Below, piece after piece: positions 8,743-17,503 of a DNA stretch of 64,000 bases (its first letter is position 1; each line of letters opens with the position of its first letter). The notes under the pieces are model-generated. The model did no database searches. It was not told the origin of the DNA and saw only the letters and a program-made list of their open reading frames with translations. Origin of the DNA: Gimesia chilikensis (GTDB lineage: Bacteria; Planctomycetota; Planctomycetia; Planctomycetales; Planctomycetaceae); contig NZ_CP036266.1 in NCBI RefSeq assembly GCF_007744075.1, positions 8,150,564 to 8,214,563 of the forward strand. The letters run 5' to 3'. A program made the translations under genes and the position numbers.

Positions 8743-9576
8743 ATGACCAACTGGATTCCGCTGGGCGATGTTTCCGAGATCAAACCCGGCAGCCGAAAAC
8801 TATATACCCTCCACGGCACCGAGATCGCCGTCTTTCATGTCACCGAACCGGAACAGCCGGGAACCTTTTACGCGATTGACAATGCCTGTCCGCATCAGGG
8901 TGCCACGCTGATTGAAGGCGAAGGCTGCGGCACCGAAGTCAACTGCCCCCTGCATGACTGGACGTTCGATGTGGCCAGCGGCGAGTGTCTGGATTTCCCC
9001 GAGTTTCCGCTCACCCGCTTTGAACTGAAACAGGAATCCGATCTGCTGCTGATCAATGGAGACGCGTTCGCTGAAGCAGAAGCTCTTAACCTGTTCCTGG
9101 TCCGCTACAGCGTCATGGGCTGGGTCGATCACTTCGCCACTGACGCGGAGACGAACTATCACCACCGCGATCGCGTCATCCTGCAGACCAGTCGCGGTGA
9201 GGAAGTCGGCGAGATTCTTTCGTCCTTCACTCAACCAGACAAAAACAAAACCCCCGCGGGAACGATCCTGCGCGAGTTCACTCCCCTCGATCAGGAACAA
9301 CTGCCCGGACAGGGAGACGTCAACACCCAGGTCTTCCGCGACTGTCAGCAGTTGATTCAGGAACGGGGCATGCCTGCGGAAATCATCGATTGCGAACAAC
9401 TGTTTGATCAGCAGACAGTCGTCCTGTATTATCTGGGCAGCCGCCTGCCGGCCCTGGAAATTCTGGCACAGGAGCTGAATGCCCGCTATCCCTGGCGGAT
9501 TGTTTTTCACCCCGTAGACGAAGCACCTGCTGCTTCGGGCTGTTCCAGCGGCGGTTGTGGCTGCGATCAGAAATAA
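8743..9576 (+). CDS. Rieske [2Fe-2S] protein fused to a PSP1 C-terminal domain
   Basis: 277 residues from the ATG at 8743. The N-terminal half is a Rieske ferredoxin: 'NACPHQG' and 'NCPLHDW' supply the Cys-His/Cys-His cluster ligands. The second half, from about residue 105, matches the PSP1/YaaT-type domain: 'HRDRVILQTSRGEEVGEIL', then 'DCQQLIQERGMPAEIIDCEQLFD', then a strand and helix ending 'PWRIVFHP'. The extreme C-terminus is cysteine-rich ('GCSSGGCGCDQK'). Rieske domains mediate electron transfer; PSP1 proteins in other bacteria assist signalling and RNA-processing complexes. The fusion suggests a redox-sensing role, which is inference. An upstream in-frame ATG at 8707 is judged less likely. 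Confidence 0.85.
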   Translation: MTNWIPLGDVSEIKPGSRKLYTLHGTEIAVFHVTEPEQPGTFYAIDNACPHQGATLIEGEGCGTEVNCPLHDWTFDVASGECLDFPEFPLTRFELKQESDLLLINGDAFAEAEALNLFLVRYSVMGWVDHFATDAETNYHHRDRVILQTSRGEEVGEILSSFTQPDKNKTPAGTILREFTPLDQEQLPGQGDVNTQVFRDCQQLIQERGMPAEIIDCEQLFDQQTVVLYYLGSRLPALEILAQELNARYPWRIVFHPVDEAPAASGCSSGGCGCDQK

Positions 9577-9634
9577 GAAGCACACTCATTTAGACCTCAC
9601 CCCAACCTGCCAACCTCACACCACGGACATCATC

Positions 9635-10969
9635 ATGAGCAATCCCATCAACCGCCGTTCGTTCCTGGGTTCTTCACTGGCTGCCACCGGCCTCAGCGCT
9701 GCAGCTGCCTCCCTCTCCGCCGCAGAACAGACCGCCGCTAAAACCGGTAAAACACAACAGCCCATCCGCAACGAAAAGATTCTGCACGCCCGCCAGGTCG
9801 CCCTCGATATTCTCAAGCCGACCCAGAAAGAACTCGAACACGGTCTCGAACTGCACGCGAACTCGCTCGTCTTCGATTCCTACGGCTTCGCTCCCCGGGC
9901 CGCCATCGATGGTGATAAACTCGCCGCAGCCATTAACGATCACGCTTCGACCGCGGAACTGCAGGACCTCCGCGAGGACATGTCGATGACCCGCTGCGTC
10001 ACCGATCCCGCCGAACAGCGCGAATTCAAAGAAGCCTTCGATGCCGCCGGCGTGACCTGTGTCTTTCAGAACGCCGGCGAGGAAGGGCAGGACCCCATGC
10101 GACTCATCAAGCGACTCGCACGGTTCACCTACACGACTGACATGCTCGCCGATTTCGTTCCCAAGGCCGTCACTCCCGATGACATCGAACAGGCTCAGAA
10201 AGAGGGACGGCACTGCCTGTACCTCACAGGCAACGGCGTTCCCCTCACACAGCAGTGGGAAACGACGACCGACGAAATGAAATACATGCGGATCTTCTTC
10301 CAGTTAGGCATCCGCATGATGCACATGACCTACAACCGCAGAAACATGCTCGGTGATGGCTGTGCCGAACCGGCCAACGCGGGACTCAGCGACTTCGGTC
10401 GCGAAGTTGTGCGGGAAATGAACCAGCTCGGCATCATCCCCGACGTCGCCCACTCCGGCTGGCAGACCAGCCTGGAGACAGCCCAGGTTTCCGAAAAACC
10501 AATGGTGGCCAGCCACTCCACCTGTGCCAGCCTGCATCACCACATCCGCAGCAAACCGGATAACGTGATCAAGGCCATCGTCGAAACCAACGGTCTGATC
10601 GGCATCTGCTGTATCCCCCGTTACCTGGGAGGCAGCGGCGATATCAGCCGACTGATCGACCACATTGATTACGTGGTGAAGAAATTCGGCATCGATCATG
10701 TCGCCATCGGCACTGATGTCGCTTACACATCTCGTAACAGTACCCTGGAAAACAAAAAGGTTCCCCGGGCACCCCGTTCGCGGACACCCTGGCGCAGCCT
10801 GTGGCCGCCCGACAGCTTCCGCACGACTTCTGAAATGAGTACCAGCGTCTCCTGGACCAACTGGCCTCTGTTTACCGTCGGTCTGGTCCAGCGGGGTTAC
10901 TCCGATGAAGACATTCAGAAGATCATCGGCGGTAACATGCTGCGGGTCTGTCGCGAATCACTTTCCTGA
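9635..10969 (+). CDS. M19 membrane-dipeptidase-family protein, TAT exported, altered metal site
   Basis: 444 residues. The TAT leader is 'NRRSFLGSSLAATGLSAAAASLSA'. The M19 (renal dipeptidase) fold is recognisable from 'FQLGIRMMHMTYNRRN', 'LGIIPDVAHSGWQTSLE', 'PMVASHSTCASLHHHIRSKPDN', 'GLIGICCIPRYLGG' and 'HVAIGTDVAY'. The two histidines of the beta-metal site are kept (DVAHSG and ASHST). The usual N-terminal HxD pair is replaced by 'LVFDSYGF', and the bridging Glu of 'iEG' by 'LTGNG'. It may therefore be inactive or act on a different substrate. The ATG at 9635 precedes the leader. Confidence 0.85.
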   Translation: MSNPINRRSFLGSSLAATGLSAAAASLSAAEQTAAKTGKTQQPIRNEKILHARQVALDILKPTQKELEHGLELHANSLVFDSYGFAPRAAIDGDKLAAAINDHASTAELQDLREDMSMTRCVTDPAEQREFKEAFDAAGVTCVFQNAGEEGQDPMRLIKRLARFTYTTDMLADFVPKAVTPDDIEQAQKEGRHCLYLTGNGVPLTQQWETTTDEMKYMRIFFQLGIRMMHMTYNRRNMLGDGCAEPANAGLSDFGREVVREMNQLGIIPDVAHSGWQTSLETAQVSEKPMVASHSTCASLHHHIRSKPDNVIKAIVETNGLIGICCIPRYLGGSGDISRLIDHIDYVVKKFGIDHVAIGTDVAYTSRNSTLENKKVPRAPRSRTPWRSLWPPDSFRTTSEMSTSVSWTNWPLFTVGLVQRGYSDEDIQKIIGGNMLRVCRESLS

Positions 10970-11006
10970 AATGAACGACGCTCCTCTCTGAAACAAAGAA
11001 GACGCC

Positions 11007-11774
11007 ATGCGCATTTTAATCACCGGCGCTGCCGGCTACGTGGGACGCTATTTCAGCCAGCACTGGCAGACGGATGACGAACTGGTCCTGGGTGACATCC
11101 ACCCGAATCCGGACGACGCCCGCTGCATCCCACTGGACATCACCGATCCTGCGCAGACCCGGGCCGCCATGCAGGGAATCGACGCCGTCGTGCATCTGGC
11201 CAAACAGGCGGACGAAGGCCCCATGGAAGGGGATGAATTGAACAACCGGCGCTTTGATGTGAATCTCAAAGGGTCCTTCAACCTGCTTGAAGCGGCCCGC
11301 GATGCGGGTGTCAAACGCTTCATCTTTACCAGCACCATCATGACGGTACTCGGCTATCAGGCACCGGAGTGGGTTGCCTCGGATGCAGTGCCCCGGCCCG
11401 TCGGTTCGTATGCCCTGACGAAGCAACTGGGTGAAGTGATGTGCGCGCACTACGCACAGCAACACGGCATGTCCATCGTCTGTCTGCGGATTCCCAAGCC
11501 GATCGACCTGGATCATCCGCTCTGGAAAACACATCCGCTGCGGCCCCAATGGGTGCCGTTTCCGGATCTCCTGCAGGCATATCAGAAAGCGGTAACCGCT
11601 TCGATCGCAGGCTGTGAAGTCATCACCATTGTCGGTGAAAGCAAACAGCGCCGCTGGGATCTCAGCAAAGCCGAACAACTGCTCGGCTATCGACCGACGC
11701 TGATCCCGGAAGAGCTCGGTTACCAGATGGGCAGCGAAGACCAGCCGATTCCGGAAGAATCAAATTACGCGTGA
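11007..11774 (+). CDS. NAD(P)-dependent epimerase/dehydratase (extended SDR)
   Basis: 255 residues. The N-terminal Rossmann motif is 'RILITGAAGYVGRYF' (GxxGxxG). 'IDAVVHLAKQAD', 'FIFTSTIM' (catalytic Ser/Thr region) and 'SYALTKQLGE' (YxxxK) complete the extended short-chain dehydrogenase active site. Such enzymes act on nucleotide sugars or sugar acids in the cytoplasm; the substrate cannot be told. It is slightly short for the family, with a reduced C-terminal substrate domain. It lies 37 bases after the dipeptidase-like gene on the same strand, so co-transcription is plausible. Confidence 0.88.
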   Translation: MRILITGAAGYVGRYFSQHWQTDDELVLGDIHPNPDDARCIPLDITDPAQTRAAMQGIDAVVHLAKQADEGPMEGDELNNRRFDVNLKGSFNLLEAARDAGVKRFIFTSTIMTVLGYQAPEWVASDAVPRPVGSYALTKQLGEVMCAHYAQQHGMSIVCLRIPKPIDLDHPLWKTHPLRPQWVPFPDLLQAYQKAVTASIAGCEVITIVGESKQRRWDLSKAEQLLGYRPTLIPEELGYQMGSEDQPIPEESNYA

Positions 11775-11790
11775 GCAGGTTTACTGCTCA
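11772..11790. terminator. Small symmetric hairpin between convergent genes
   Basis: TGAGCAG (11772-11778) pairs with CTGCTCA (11784-11790) around a 5-base loop. It overlaps both stop regions of the convergent epimerase and LRR genes. There is no U-tract, so it is at best a weak bidirectional terminator. Confidence 0.3.
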
Positions 11791-12710
11791 ACGCGACAAT
11801 AAGGAAGTGCCTTCTCGAGCTTGGCGATGCCCTCTTCGGTGATCTCGGTACCATCGATGTAGAGAGTGCCCAGATCTTTCATCTTCTTCAGCGAGGTAAT
11901 ACATTTATCGGTCACGCTGGTGTTCCGCAGATTCATATCAATAATGTTTTCCAGCACTTTAATTTCTGCAATTCCCGCGTTGCCGATTTCGGTATCGTTG
12001 AGCTCCAGCCATTCCATGTCTTTCATCTTGGCCAGATACTTCATTCCCTCATCGGTGATCTGCGTGTTGCGCAGCCAGAGTCGCTGCAGACGGGTGAGGC
12101 TCTTAATCTGCTTCAGACCTTCATCGGAAATCTGTGTATCCCGCAGTAACAGTACGCGGAGCTTTTTCAGCCCTTTGATGTGAGCCAGTCCCTCGTCGGT
12201 AATCTGGGTTTCGGAAAGTCCCAGTGTCTCCAGGCTCTTCAAATCAGACAGATGTGTCAGCCCATCGCCCGTAATTTCCAGGCCGGTCAGGAAGAGTTCC
12301 TTCAGACTGTCCAGACCTTTGAGGTGCTTGAGACCCGCATCGGTCACCTTGGTGCGCGACAGGTTGAGCACTTCCAGGTTGGTCAGCTTTTTGAATTCCG
12401 CCAGCCCGGTATCCGAAACGGGAATACCGTGCAGAGAGATTTCCCGCAGACTCTTGAGCGACTTGAGATGCGACATCCCATCATCGGTCACCTTCGATCC
12501 CGAGAGATCCAGCTTTCGCAGTTTATTCAGCCGACCGAGGTAAACCAGCCCGTTGTCGACGAGTTTGGAACCGGAAAAGGAGACCTGGGAAATATTCCCG
12601 TTGTAGTCCATCTTCAAGTTCGCACTGATTTCCTTCAGGGCTTTGATATCTGTTTCCAGAGTTGATTCCTGGGGAACTTCTTCCTCTGAACCAGTGGCAG
12701 CTTTGCTCAT
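11781..12710 (-). CDS. Leucine-rich-repeat protein, cytoplasmic
   Basis: 309 residues without a signal peptide or transmembrane segment. After an acidic N-terminus the protein is built of about ten 24-residue LRRs of the form 'L..L..L..L.L..T.ITDEGL'. Clear copies include 'NKLRKLDLSGSKVTDDGM', 'TNLEVLNLSRTKVTDAGL', 'KSLETLGLSETQITDEGL' and 'TRLQRLWLRNTQITDEGM'. These resemble the cysteine-less F-box-like/RNI-type LRRs abundant in planctomycetes. The role is probably protein binding; no enzymatic domain is present. It is convergent with the epimerase gene, 6 bases apart. Confidence 0.9.
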   Translation of the reverse strand: MSKAATGSEEEVPQESTLETDIKALKEISANLKMDYNGNISQVSFSGSKLVDNGLVYLGRLNKLRKLDLSGSKVTDDGMSHLKSLKSLREISLHGIPVSDTGLAEFKKLTNLEVLNLSRTKVTDAGLKHLKGLDSLKELFLTGLEITGDGLTHLSDLKSLETLGLSETQITDEGLAHIKGLKKLRVLLLRDTQISDEGLKQIKSLTRLQRLWLRNTQITDEGMKYLAKMKDMEWLELNDTEIGNAGIAEIKVLENIIDMNLRNTSVTDKCITSLKKMKDLGTLYIDGTEITEEGIAKLEKALPYCRVEQ

Positions 12711-12947
12711 TGTTTAGGCCTGTTTGGAATTGAAAAGTCTGACTCTGATCAACGTGAAGCGGCTGGGGATCGACTCAGTTTTGTGCTCAAACCGGGGAGA
12801 TTATATACACCCGAACACGTCCCATCCGTACACATCGTTTCATTCACCCGGATCTGGTGCCGAGCATAATATACACATAATTCTGCAATTTCGCATGTGA
12901 ACGAACGATTTTTTTCCTGTGGAATCCCCCCGTATCAGGCGACAAAA

Positions 12948-15236
12948 TCACTTTGTGGGCGTCGGTTTCCAGTTCAGATGGCGGAAAATGAAATCAAATG
13001 TACCCTGACCATTGATTGTATGCGGGCCATCGAAGTATTCAATCTCCGTTTGATCGCCGATCCCCATCTGCGTATAGAACCGCCTGACCTTTGCGTATTC
13101 GGCCGCCACCCATTCATCGGGGGCGACTCCATCATTGTGTCCCCGCTCCACCATGAACGGACGCGGCGCCATCAGGTATGAGAGCTCAGCGTAATTCGCG
13201 ACGTGACCCATATTCCACTCGAAGATTTCATACTCGCCGTGAAACACGTAACTATAGCGATGCGCGCTGTCGGCATTTTTGCGGACCCATTCATTGAAGT
13301 CTCCCGAACAGATCGAAAAGACGTACTGCTTCACAAAGGGAGGCACACGCACTGCGGTCTTGCCGCCGTATGAGAGGCCGTAAAATCCGATCCGCTGCTC
13401 ATCCACAAACGGCAACCCACTGAGCCACTCCAGCGTTCGTTCGTGCTGGGGAATGATGTAGCTGTAAAGCGACCGCTGCATCGGGTTCGATTTCCGCTGC
13501 AGTGTGCGAAACCGATCGCGGCCTTTATACGGGTTCTGCGGCGCATAGACAATCAGCCCCCGTTTCACTAACTGCGCGCTGAAATTTTTGTACGCGGCAT
13601 ACGCCCGGTCTTCCGCCTGGATGGTATCCATGGGCGTCCCCTCCAGTCCGTGCTGACAGACGACCACAGGCCGTCGTTCACCCGACTTGAGATCGCGGGG
13701 AATCAACAGAATCCCGCCAGCCACGATGTCAGGCTGCACATCCAGCATCACCTCGTAACCCACATACTGGTCCTCTTCCAGTACCTTGCGGGTTTTCACA
13801 TTCATAGGAACCGCCTGCTCAGACGCCGGCAGGCGACCGATCAGTTCGTCATAGACTTTGTTTCGCAGCCGGTCAGCATCCTTTTCCCACAACGCGACCG
13901 ACGTGTATTTGCCCGGCTGCCACTCTGTGTCCCGGTAGCGGGCCGAGCGATTAAGTAACTCCTGTGTGAATTCATTCATTTCATCGAACTGCTGCTCCTG
14001 CCGGTCTGCGGGATCGACCTGAATCCCGTCAGCTGTCGGCTGCAATACGACGGGAGGAATCATCTTTCTGTTCTGCCGGATGCGTAAGCCGAACAGAAAT
14101 TCAGCTAGCGCCTTCCCCGAGCCGGCTGGTCCGGTTCCACCATCCGAGAAGACCAGCGAGAGGTTCCGTTGCAGGCCCAGCTGTTCGAACACGGGAAGTG
14201 CCCGCTCAAATTCCGCTTTCACAGACTCCGGTTTCGCAATCTCAATCACGCAGGACCGGGGCGCAATCATCGCCGCGATTTCCGCATCACCGAATTCGGT
14301 GAGTTGGCTCCAGACATTACGATAAATGGGCTCTTGCCAGACCTGTTCCCGCTGCTGAAAATAGCCGGCGACCCACGTCGCTTGAATTCGATAGTCGGCA
14401 GCCCCGCTGAACAACGCCAGCAATCCGCCTTCACCCACTCCCACCACGCCGACAGGTAAGATGCGGCCTTCCTGTTTATCGAGTCGTTCAAACTGATCGA
14501 CGGCCGCCAGCACCTTCTGTACTTCATAACCGATCACATGCCGTCCCATCTCGAACGCCATGCGATAAATAAACTCGCGGTGCGGTTGATTGGTAAAGAA
14601 GACCTCAGGGTGACCGGAATGTCTGGCATCACGACTGATTAAAGTTGGAATTACGACCTGAATGCCGCGCGCCGCCAGTTGCAGTGGAATCAGACTTAAC
14701 TCGGGGGCGCCCGATTTCAGGTGAGTAAACATCTCCGGCGTCCAGTCCGCATCGGGGAGTGCGACCACACGGGCTTTGATCTCTCCCGTGGGCTGCAGCA
14801 ACAGTCCCGTCGCCGTCATCCCGTCCAGAACCTGCCAGCGGACGGCATGGATCTTAAAATTTAAGTCACCATCGACTGCGAGCACAGAAGACTTTTCGGT
14901 CGTCGTCAGCAGTTCAAAACCGGGACCACTCACACGCGGATCAACGACACCGATGATCGTCTTAAACCGCGCACGATTGTCTTTGATGCTTTCGATGAAC
15001 GCTGCATGACTTGCAAAATTGTAGTTCCATTTTTGTGGTCGCAGCTGAGGCGACTCCGCCAGTGCCCGCAGTGCATAGGCATCGATGCCCGCCACCATGT
15101 GCTCGTCGAGGGGGACGCTCAGTTTCAGCGGCGCGGTTCCCGGCAGGGGATCGGGCAGGTTCAGTGTCTGCGCAGTCACGAAGGACGGAAATGGAACGAG
15201 CAATAACAGAGCCAGCAGGAGGGACGGGAATCGCAT
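12948..15236 (-). CDS. Secreted double alpha/beta-hydrolase (acetyl-xylan-esterase-like)
   Basis: 762 residues. The start at 15236 sits behind AGGTG and is followed by a signal peptide ('FPSLLLALLLLVPFPSFVTAQ'). Two alpha/beta-hydrolase domains lie in tandem. In the first, the nucleophile elbow reads 'GVVGVGEGGLLALF' with Glu where Ser is expected. The second has an intact 'GFYGLSYGGKTAV' elbow, 'RGHNDG' (acid) and 'GPHTING' (His). The C-terminal domain is probably the active esterase of the acetyl-xylan-esterase/Abhydrolase_7-like group, acting on polysaccharide acyl groups outside the cytoplasm. It is followed 27 bases downstream on the transcript by nothing co-directional until the LRR gene; upstream lies the lectin-like gene. 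Confidence 0.85.
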   Translation of the reverse strand: MRFPSLLLALLLLVPFPSFVTAQTLNLPDPLPGTAPLKLSVPLDEHMVAGIDAYALRALAESPQLRPQKWNYNFASHAAFIESIKDNRARFKTIIGVVDPRVSGPGFELLTTTEKSSVLAVDGDLNFKIHAVRWQVLDGMTATGLLLQPTGEIKARVVALPDADWTPEMFTHLKSGAPELSLIPLQLAARGIQVVIPTLISRDARHSGHPEVFFTNQPHREFIYRMAFEMGRHVIGYEVQKVLAAVDQFERLDKQEGRILPVGVVGVGEGGLLALFSGAADYRIQATWVAGYFQQREQVWQEPIYRNVWSQLTEFGDAEIAAMIAPRSCVIEIAKPESVKAEFERALPVFEQLGLQRNLSLVFSDGGTGPAGSGKALAEFLFGLRIRQNRKMIPPVVLQPTADGIQVDPADRQEQQFDEMNEFTQELLNRSARYRDTEWQPGKYTSVALWEKDADRLRNKVYDELIGRLPASEQAVPMNVKTRKVLEEDQYVGYEVMLDVQPDIVAGGILLIPRDLKSGERRPVVVCQHGLEGTPMDTIQAEDRAYAAYKNFSAQLVKRGLIVYAPQNPYKGRDRFRTLQRKSNPMQRSLYSYIIPQHERTLEWLSGLPFVDEQRIGFYGLSYGGKTAVRVPPFVKQYVFSICSGDFNEWVRKNADSAHRYSYVFHGEYEIFEWNMGHVANYAELSYLMAPRPFMVERGHNDGVAPDEWVAAEYAKVRRFYTQMGIGDQTEIEYFDGPHTINGQGTFDFIFRHLNWKPTPTK

Positions 15237-15310
15237 CGGGACACCTGATCGAAAAAAGGAAAAGCAGCGTCCGCCCGCTTTCACGAACCGTCGCTGCCTG
15301 GAATGAGTGC

Positions 15311-16045
15311 CTACTTCGCTTTGTTGCCGAACAGCAGGATTTCATCGAAGTTGCCGGTATCGTCGAACGAACCGATGCCCACCTGTCCGGTCAGGAAGGT
15401 CTTGTCGGTTGCTGTCATCACCGGTTCTTCCATGTTGTCGAAATAGACTTTGATCGAACCCGTTTTAGAATCGCGGACGATGCGGGCGTGATGCCATTCG
15501 TCGTCCCAGTCGGTCCCCGGAGTTGTTTTAGTTGAGATCTTGGTGCGGGGTTTGTCGTTGACGATGAAGATCTGGTTGGCGTGGTCGTCGGTCTTCTTAC
15601 CGAGATGCACGTAATAGAAATGGGCATCGTCCTGGTAATCGAAAAACAGGCAGAGGTCCCGGTGTCCGTAATCGGGAATAGTCGACTGCAGCTTGACATC
15701 AAAGACGAAATCGCTGACCTTGATGCCCTTCAGCAGGGCCCGGTTGTAAGGCGAACGGACCGGCGGCTCGAACTTGCTGCGTTTCTTGAACAGGCTGAAG
15801 ACATGGTTGTCCCCCTGCTTGATCATCTTCCAGGCTTTGTCGTCTGTAGGCAGCCAGTGATCGGAACTGCCCGACTGGAAGTTCTCATGAAACAGTAAAG
15901 GCAGCCCCTGCATGCTTTGCGGGATCTGATCTTTCTCAAATGTCTTCAGTGGAGCCGGCTCTTTCGCCTCGACCGCAGTCAGGCATGCGCCGGAAATCGG
16001 CAGCAGTCCACAAGCCAGGCTGGTGATAAGGAGGGAACGCAACAT
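15311..16045 (-). CDS. Secreted concanavalin-like protein (3-keto-disaccharide hydrolase / LamG-type fold)
   Basis: 244 residues with a signal peptide ('LLITSLACGLLPISGACLTAVEA'). The beta-sandwich signatures are 'HENFQSGSSDHWLP', 'DFVFDVKLQS', 'FFDYQDDAHFYYVHLGKK', 'DWDDEWHHARIVRDSKTGSIKVYFDN' and 'GQVGIGSFDDTGNFDEILL'. This matches the DUF1080/3-keto-disaccharide-hydrolase-like concanavalin fold seen many times in planctomycete genomes. It probably binds or cleaves carbohydrate outside the cytoplasm. It lies upstream of the double hydrolase gene (75-base gap, same strand), which fits a polysaccharide role. Confidence 0.8.
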   Translation of the reverse strand: MLRSLLITSLACGLLPISGACLTAVEAKEPAPLKTFEKDQIPQSMQGLPLLFHENFQSGSSDHWLPTDDKAWKMIKQGDNHVFSLFKKRSKFEPPVRSPYNRALLKGIKVSDFVFDVKLQSTIPDYGHRDLCLFFDYQDDAHFYYVHLGKKTDDHANQIFIVNDKPRTKISTKTTPGTDWDDEWHHARIVRDSKTGSIKVYFDNMEEPVMTATDKTFLTGQVGIGSFDDTGNFDEILLFGNKAK

Positions 16046-16174
16046 GAAAATACTCCTGTCTCTGTGAAAGTCTCCGGCAGGCGGTCAGCACCAGAAATGC
16101 ACCAGACGTACCGGATGAGTTCGAAAATCCTGATTCAGTTTCAGAATCTATCAGACAGGATCAGCAGACGTTTT

Positions 16175-17503
16175 TCAAGCATCAGGCTGGCGATCGCGGG
16201 GACGTGGACGCTCAGCTCCCGGTTTCCGGTCCCCCGGCTCATCCTCCCGGCTGCGCTCTCCCCGCCCGCCGGGACCATTTGGTCGGCGACCATTGGGATT
16301 CAGAAAGCGACCGCCGCGTACACCACCATTGCGTTGACGCCCCGAACCATCCAAAGCACTTTTGTCACCACCACGCGCCAGGTCGATGGCCACCTGCTGT
16401 GCTTCCCGGGCGCGCTCTGTCAGCTCTCGACGGACCTCTTTGGGCAGGTTGTCTCTCAGATACATGAATTTCAACCGTTCCTGCAGTTCTTCCGGTGGAT
16501 GTTTCAACAGATCCTCTTTGTCCTTACGATCCAGTCCTTCAAAGAACGTCTGCAGTTGACTTTCGGAAACGGACATCTGGTCCAATTGATCCCGAACCGA
16601 CAAAATTAACTGATTCATCAGCCCTTTCGCCAGAAACAGTATGAGCCGTCCGCGCTTTTGGTCGTCCCTGAGATTCGGTAAGCGAGCAGGCCCACCGCGA
16701 AGTTCATCAGAACCTCCCTCGCGGAAGAAGTGATAGTTATCCTTTTCAATCAGCTCGAACGCGCTGTTGACAACTTCCGGCTGAGGCCAGTCCGAACCTT
16801 TCTTTCCGTCCTGCTGCTTGACCTGTGCAGCTGCCCGTAACACGGCCAGCGACTTCTGAAAATCGGTCAATTCTGATTTGGGTTTCGGATACTTCACCGG
16901 TTCAGGCAGGCTCTTTTCGATCACTCCGACCACCTGCTGATACAGCTCGGGGGAAACGGGCTGAGTCCGAGTCATAAACCACATACCGGGAGTTCGGCTG
17001 TCGATTTTCAAGATCCGCATGACTTCGAAATAATTGCGATAACGTTGCCAGCGCGAACTGTTCTGTCGCTCTGCGCGGAACTTGCGGATGAGGGCCATGC
17101 GCTCTTCCGGGGTCTCCGCTTTCCGCAGGTCTTCCTGTTCCCAGGGAGAGAGCGTGCGGACCCAGTCCTCGTAACACCGCATCACGCGATTGAGCTCGGG
17201 GCGATCCTGAATGGCTTCATGAATTTTGCGGTAGCGGGCTTTTTCCTCGGGAGACAGCTTCTGGAACTTCTCGTAGTTGCGTTTGAGCTGCGCGCGTTCT
17301 GCAGGAGTCATCGACTCGATTTTTTTGCGATTGTCCTGCTCAGTCTCTTCTGATCCCGCCGCCCCCAGCAGCAGCATCCCTGCACAGAGCAGGGCCAGCG
17401 CCAGTCCGCCGGCGCGCAACGTCAGCAGACCTGTTCCCGAGTCAACTCCGGAACGGGTGGTGACAGTGCGGCCTGACTGCGGTTTACTGCTGCGCGGTTT
17501 CAT
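16175..17503 (-). CDS. DUF3106-like membrane-anchored protein with RG-rich tail
   Basis: 442 residues. One hydrophobic segment near the N-terminus ('GGLALALLCAGMLLLGAAG') acts as signal or anchor. The following helical region has the repeats 'MTPAERAQLKRNYEKFQKLSPEEKARYRKIHEAI' and 'LSPWEQEDLRKAETPEERMALIRKF', typical of DUF3106 proteins. The C-terminal about 60 residues are Arg/Gly/Pro-rich and of low complexity. The ATG at 17503 overlaps the end of the anti-sigma gene by 20 bases, so it is probably translationally coupled. It is the third gene of the ECF operon and may be part of a periplasmic sensing unit; that is inference. Confidence 0.75.
   Translation of the reverse strand: MKPRSSKPQSGRTVTTRSGVDSGTGLLTLRAGGLALALLCAGMLLLGAAGSEETEQDNRKKIESMTPAERAQLKRNYEKFQKLSPEEKARYRKIHEAIQDRPELNRVMRCYEDWVRTLSPWEQEDLRKAETPEERMALIRKFRAERQNSSRWQRYRNYFEVMRILKIDSRTPGMWFMTRTQPVSPELYQQVVGVIEKSLPEPVKYPKPKSELTDFQKSLAVLRAAAQVKQQDGKKGSDWPQPEVVNSAFELIEKDNYHFFREGGSDELRGGPARLPNLRDDQKRGRLILFLAKGLMNQLILSVRDQLDQMSVSESQLQTFFEGLDRKDKEDLLKHPPEELQERLKFMYLRDNLPKEVRRELTERAREAQQVAIDLARGGDKSALDGSGRQRNGGVRGGRFLNPNGRRPNGPGGRGERSREDEPGDRKPGAERPRPRDRQPDA

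Noticed and set aside
10304-10699. Minus-strand frame inside the M19 gene
   Set aside because: Shadow of a well supported coding region.
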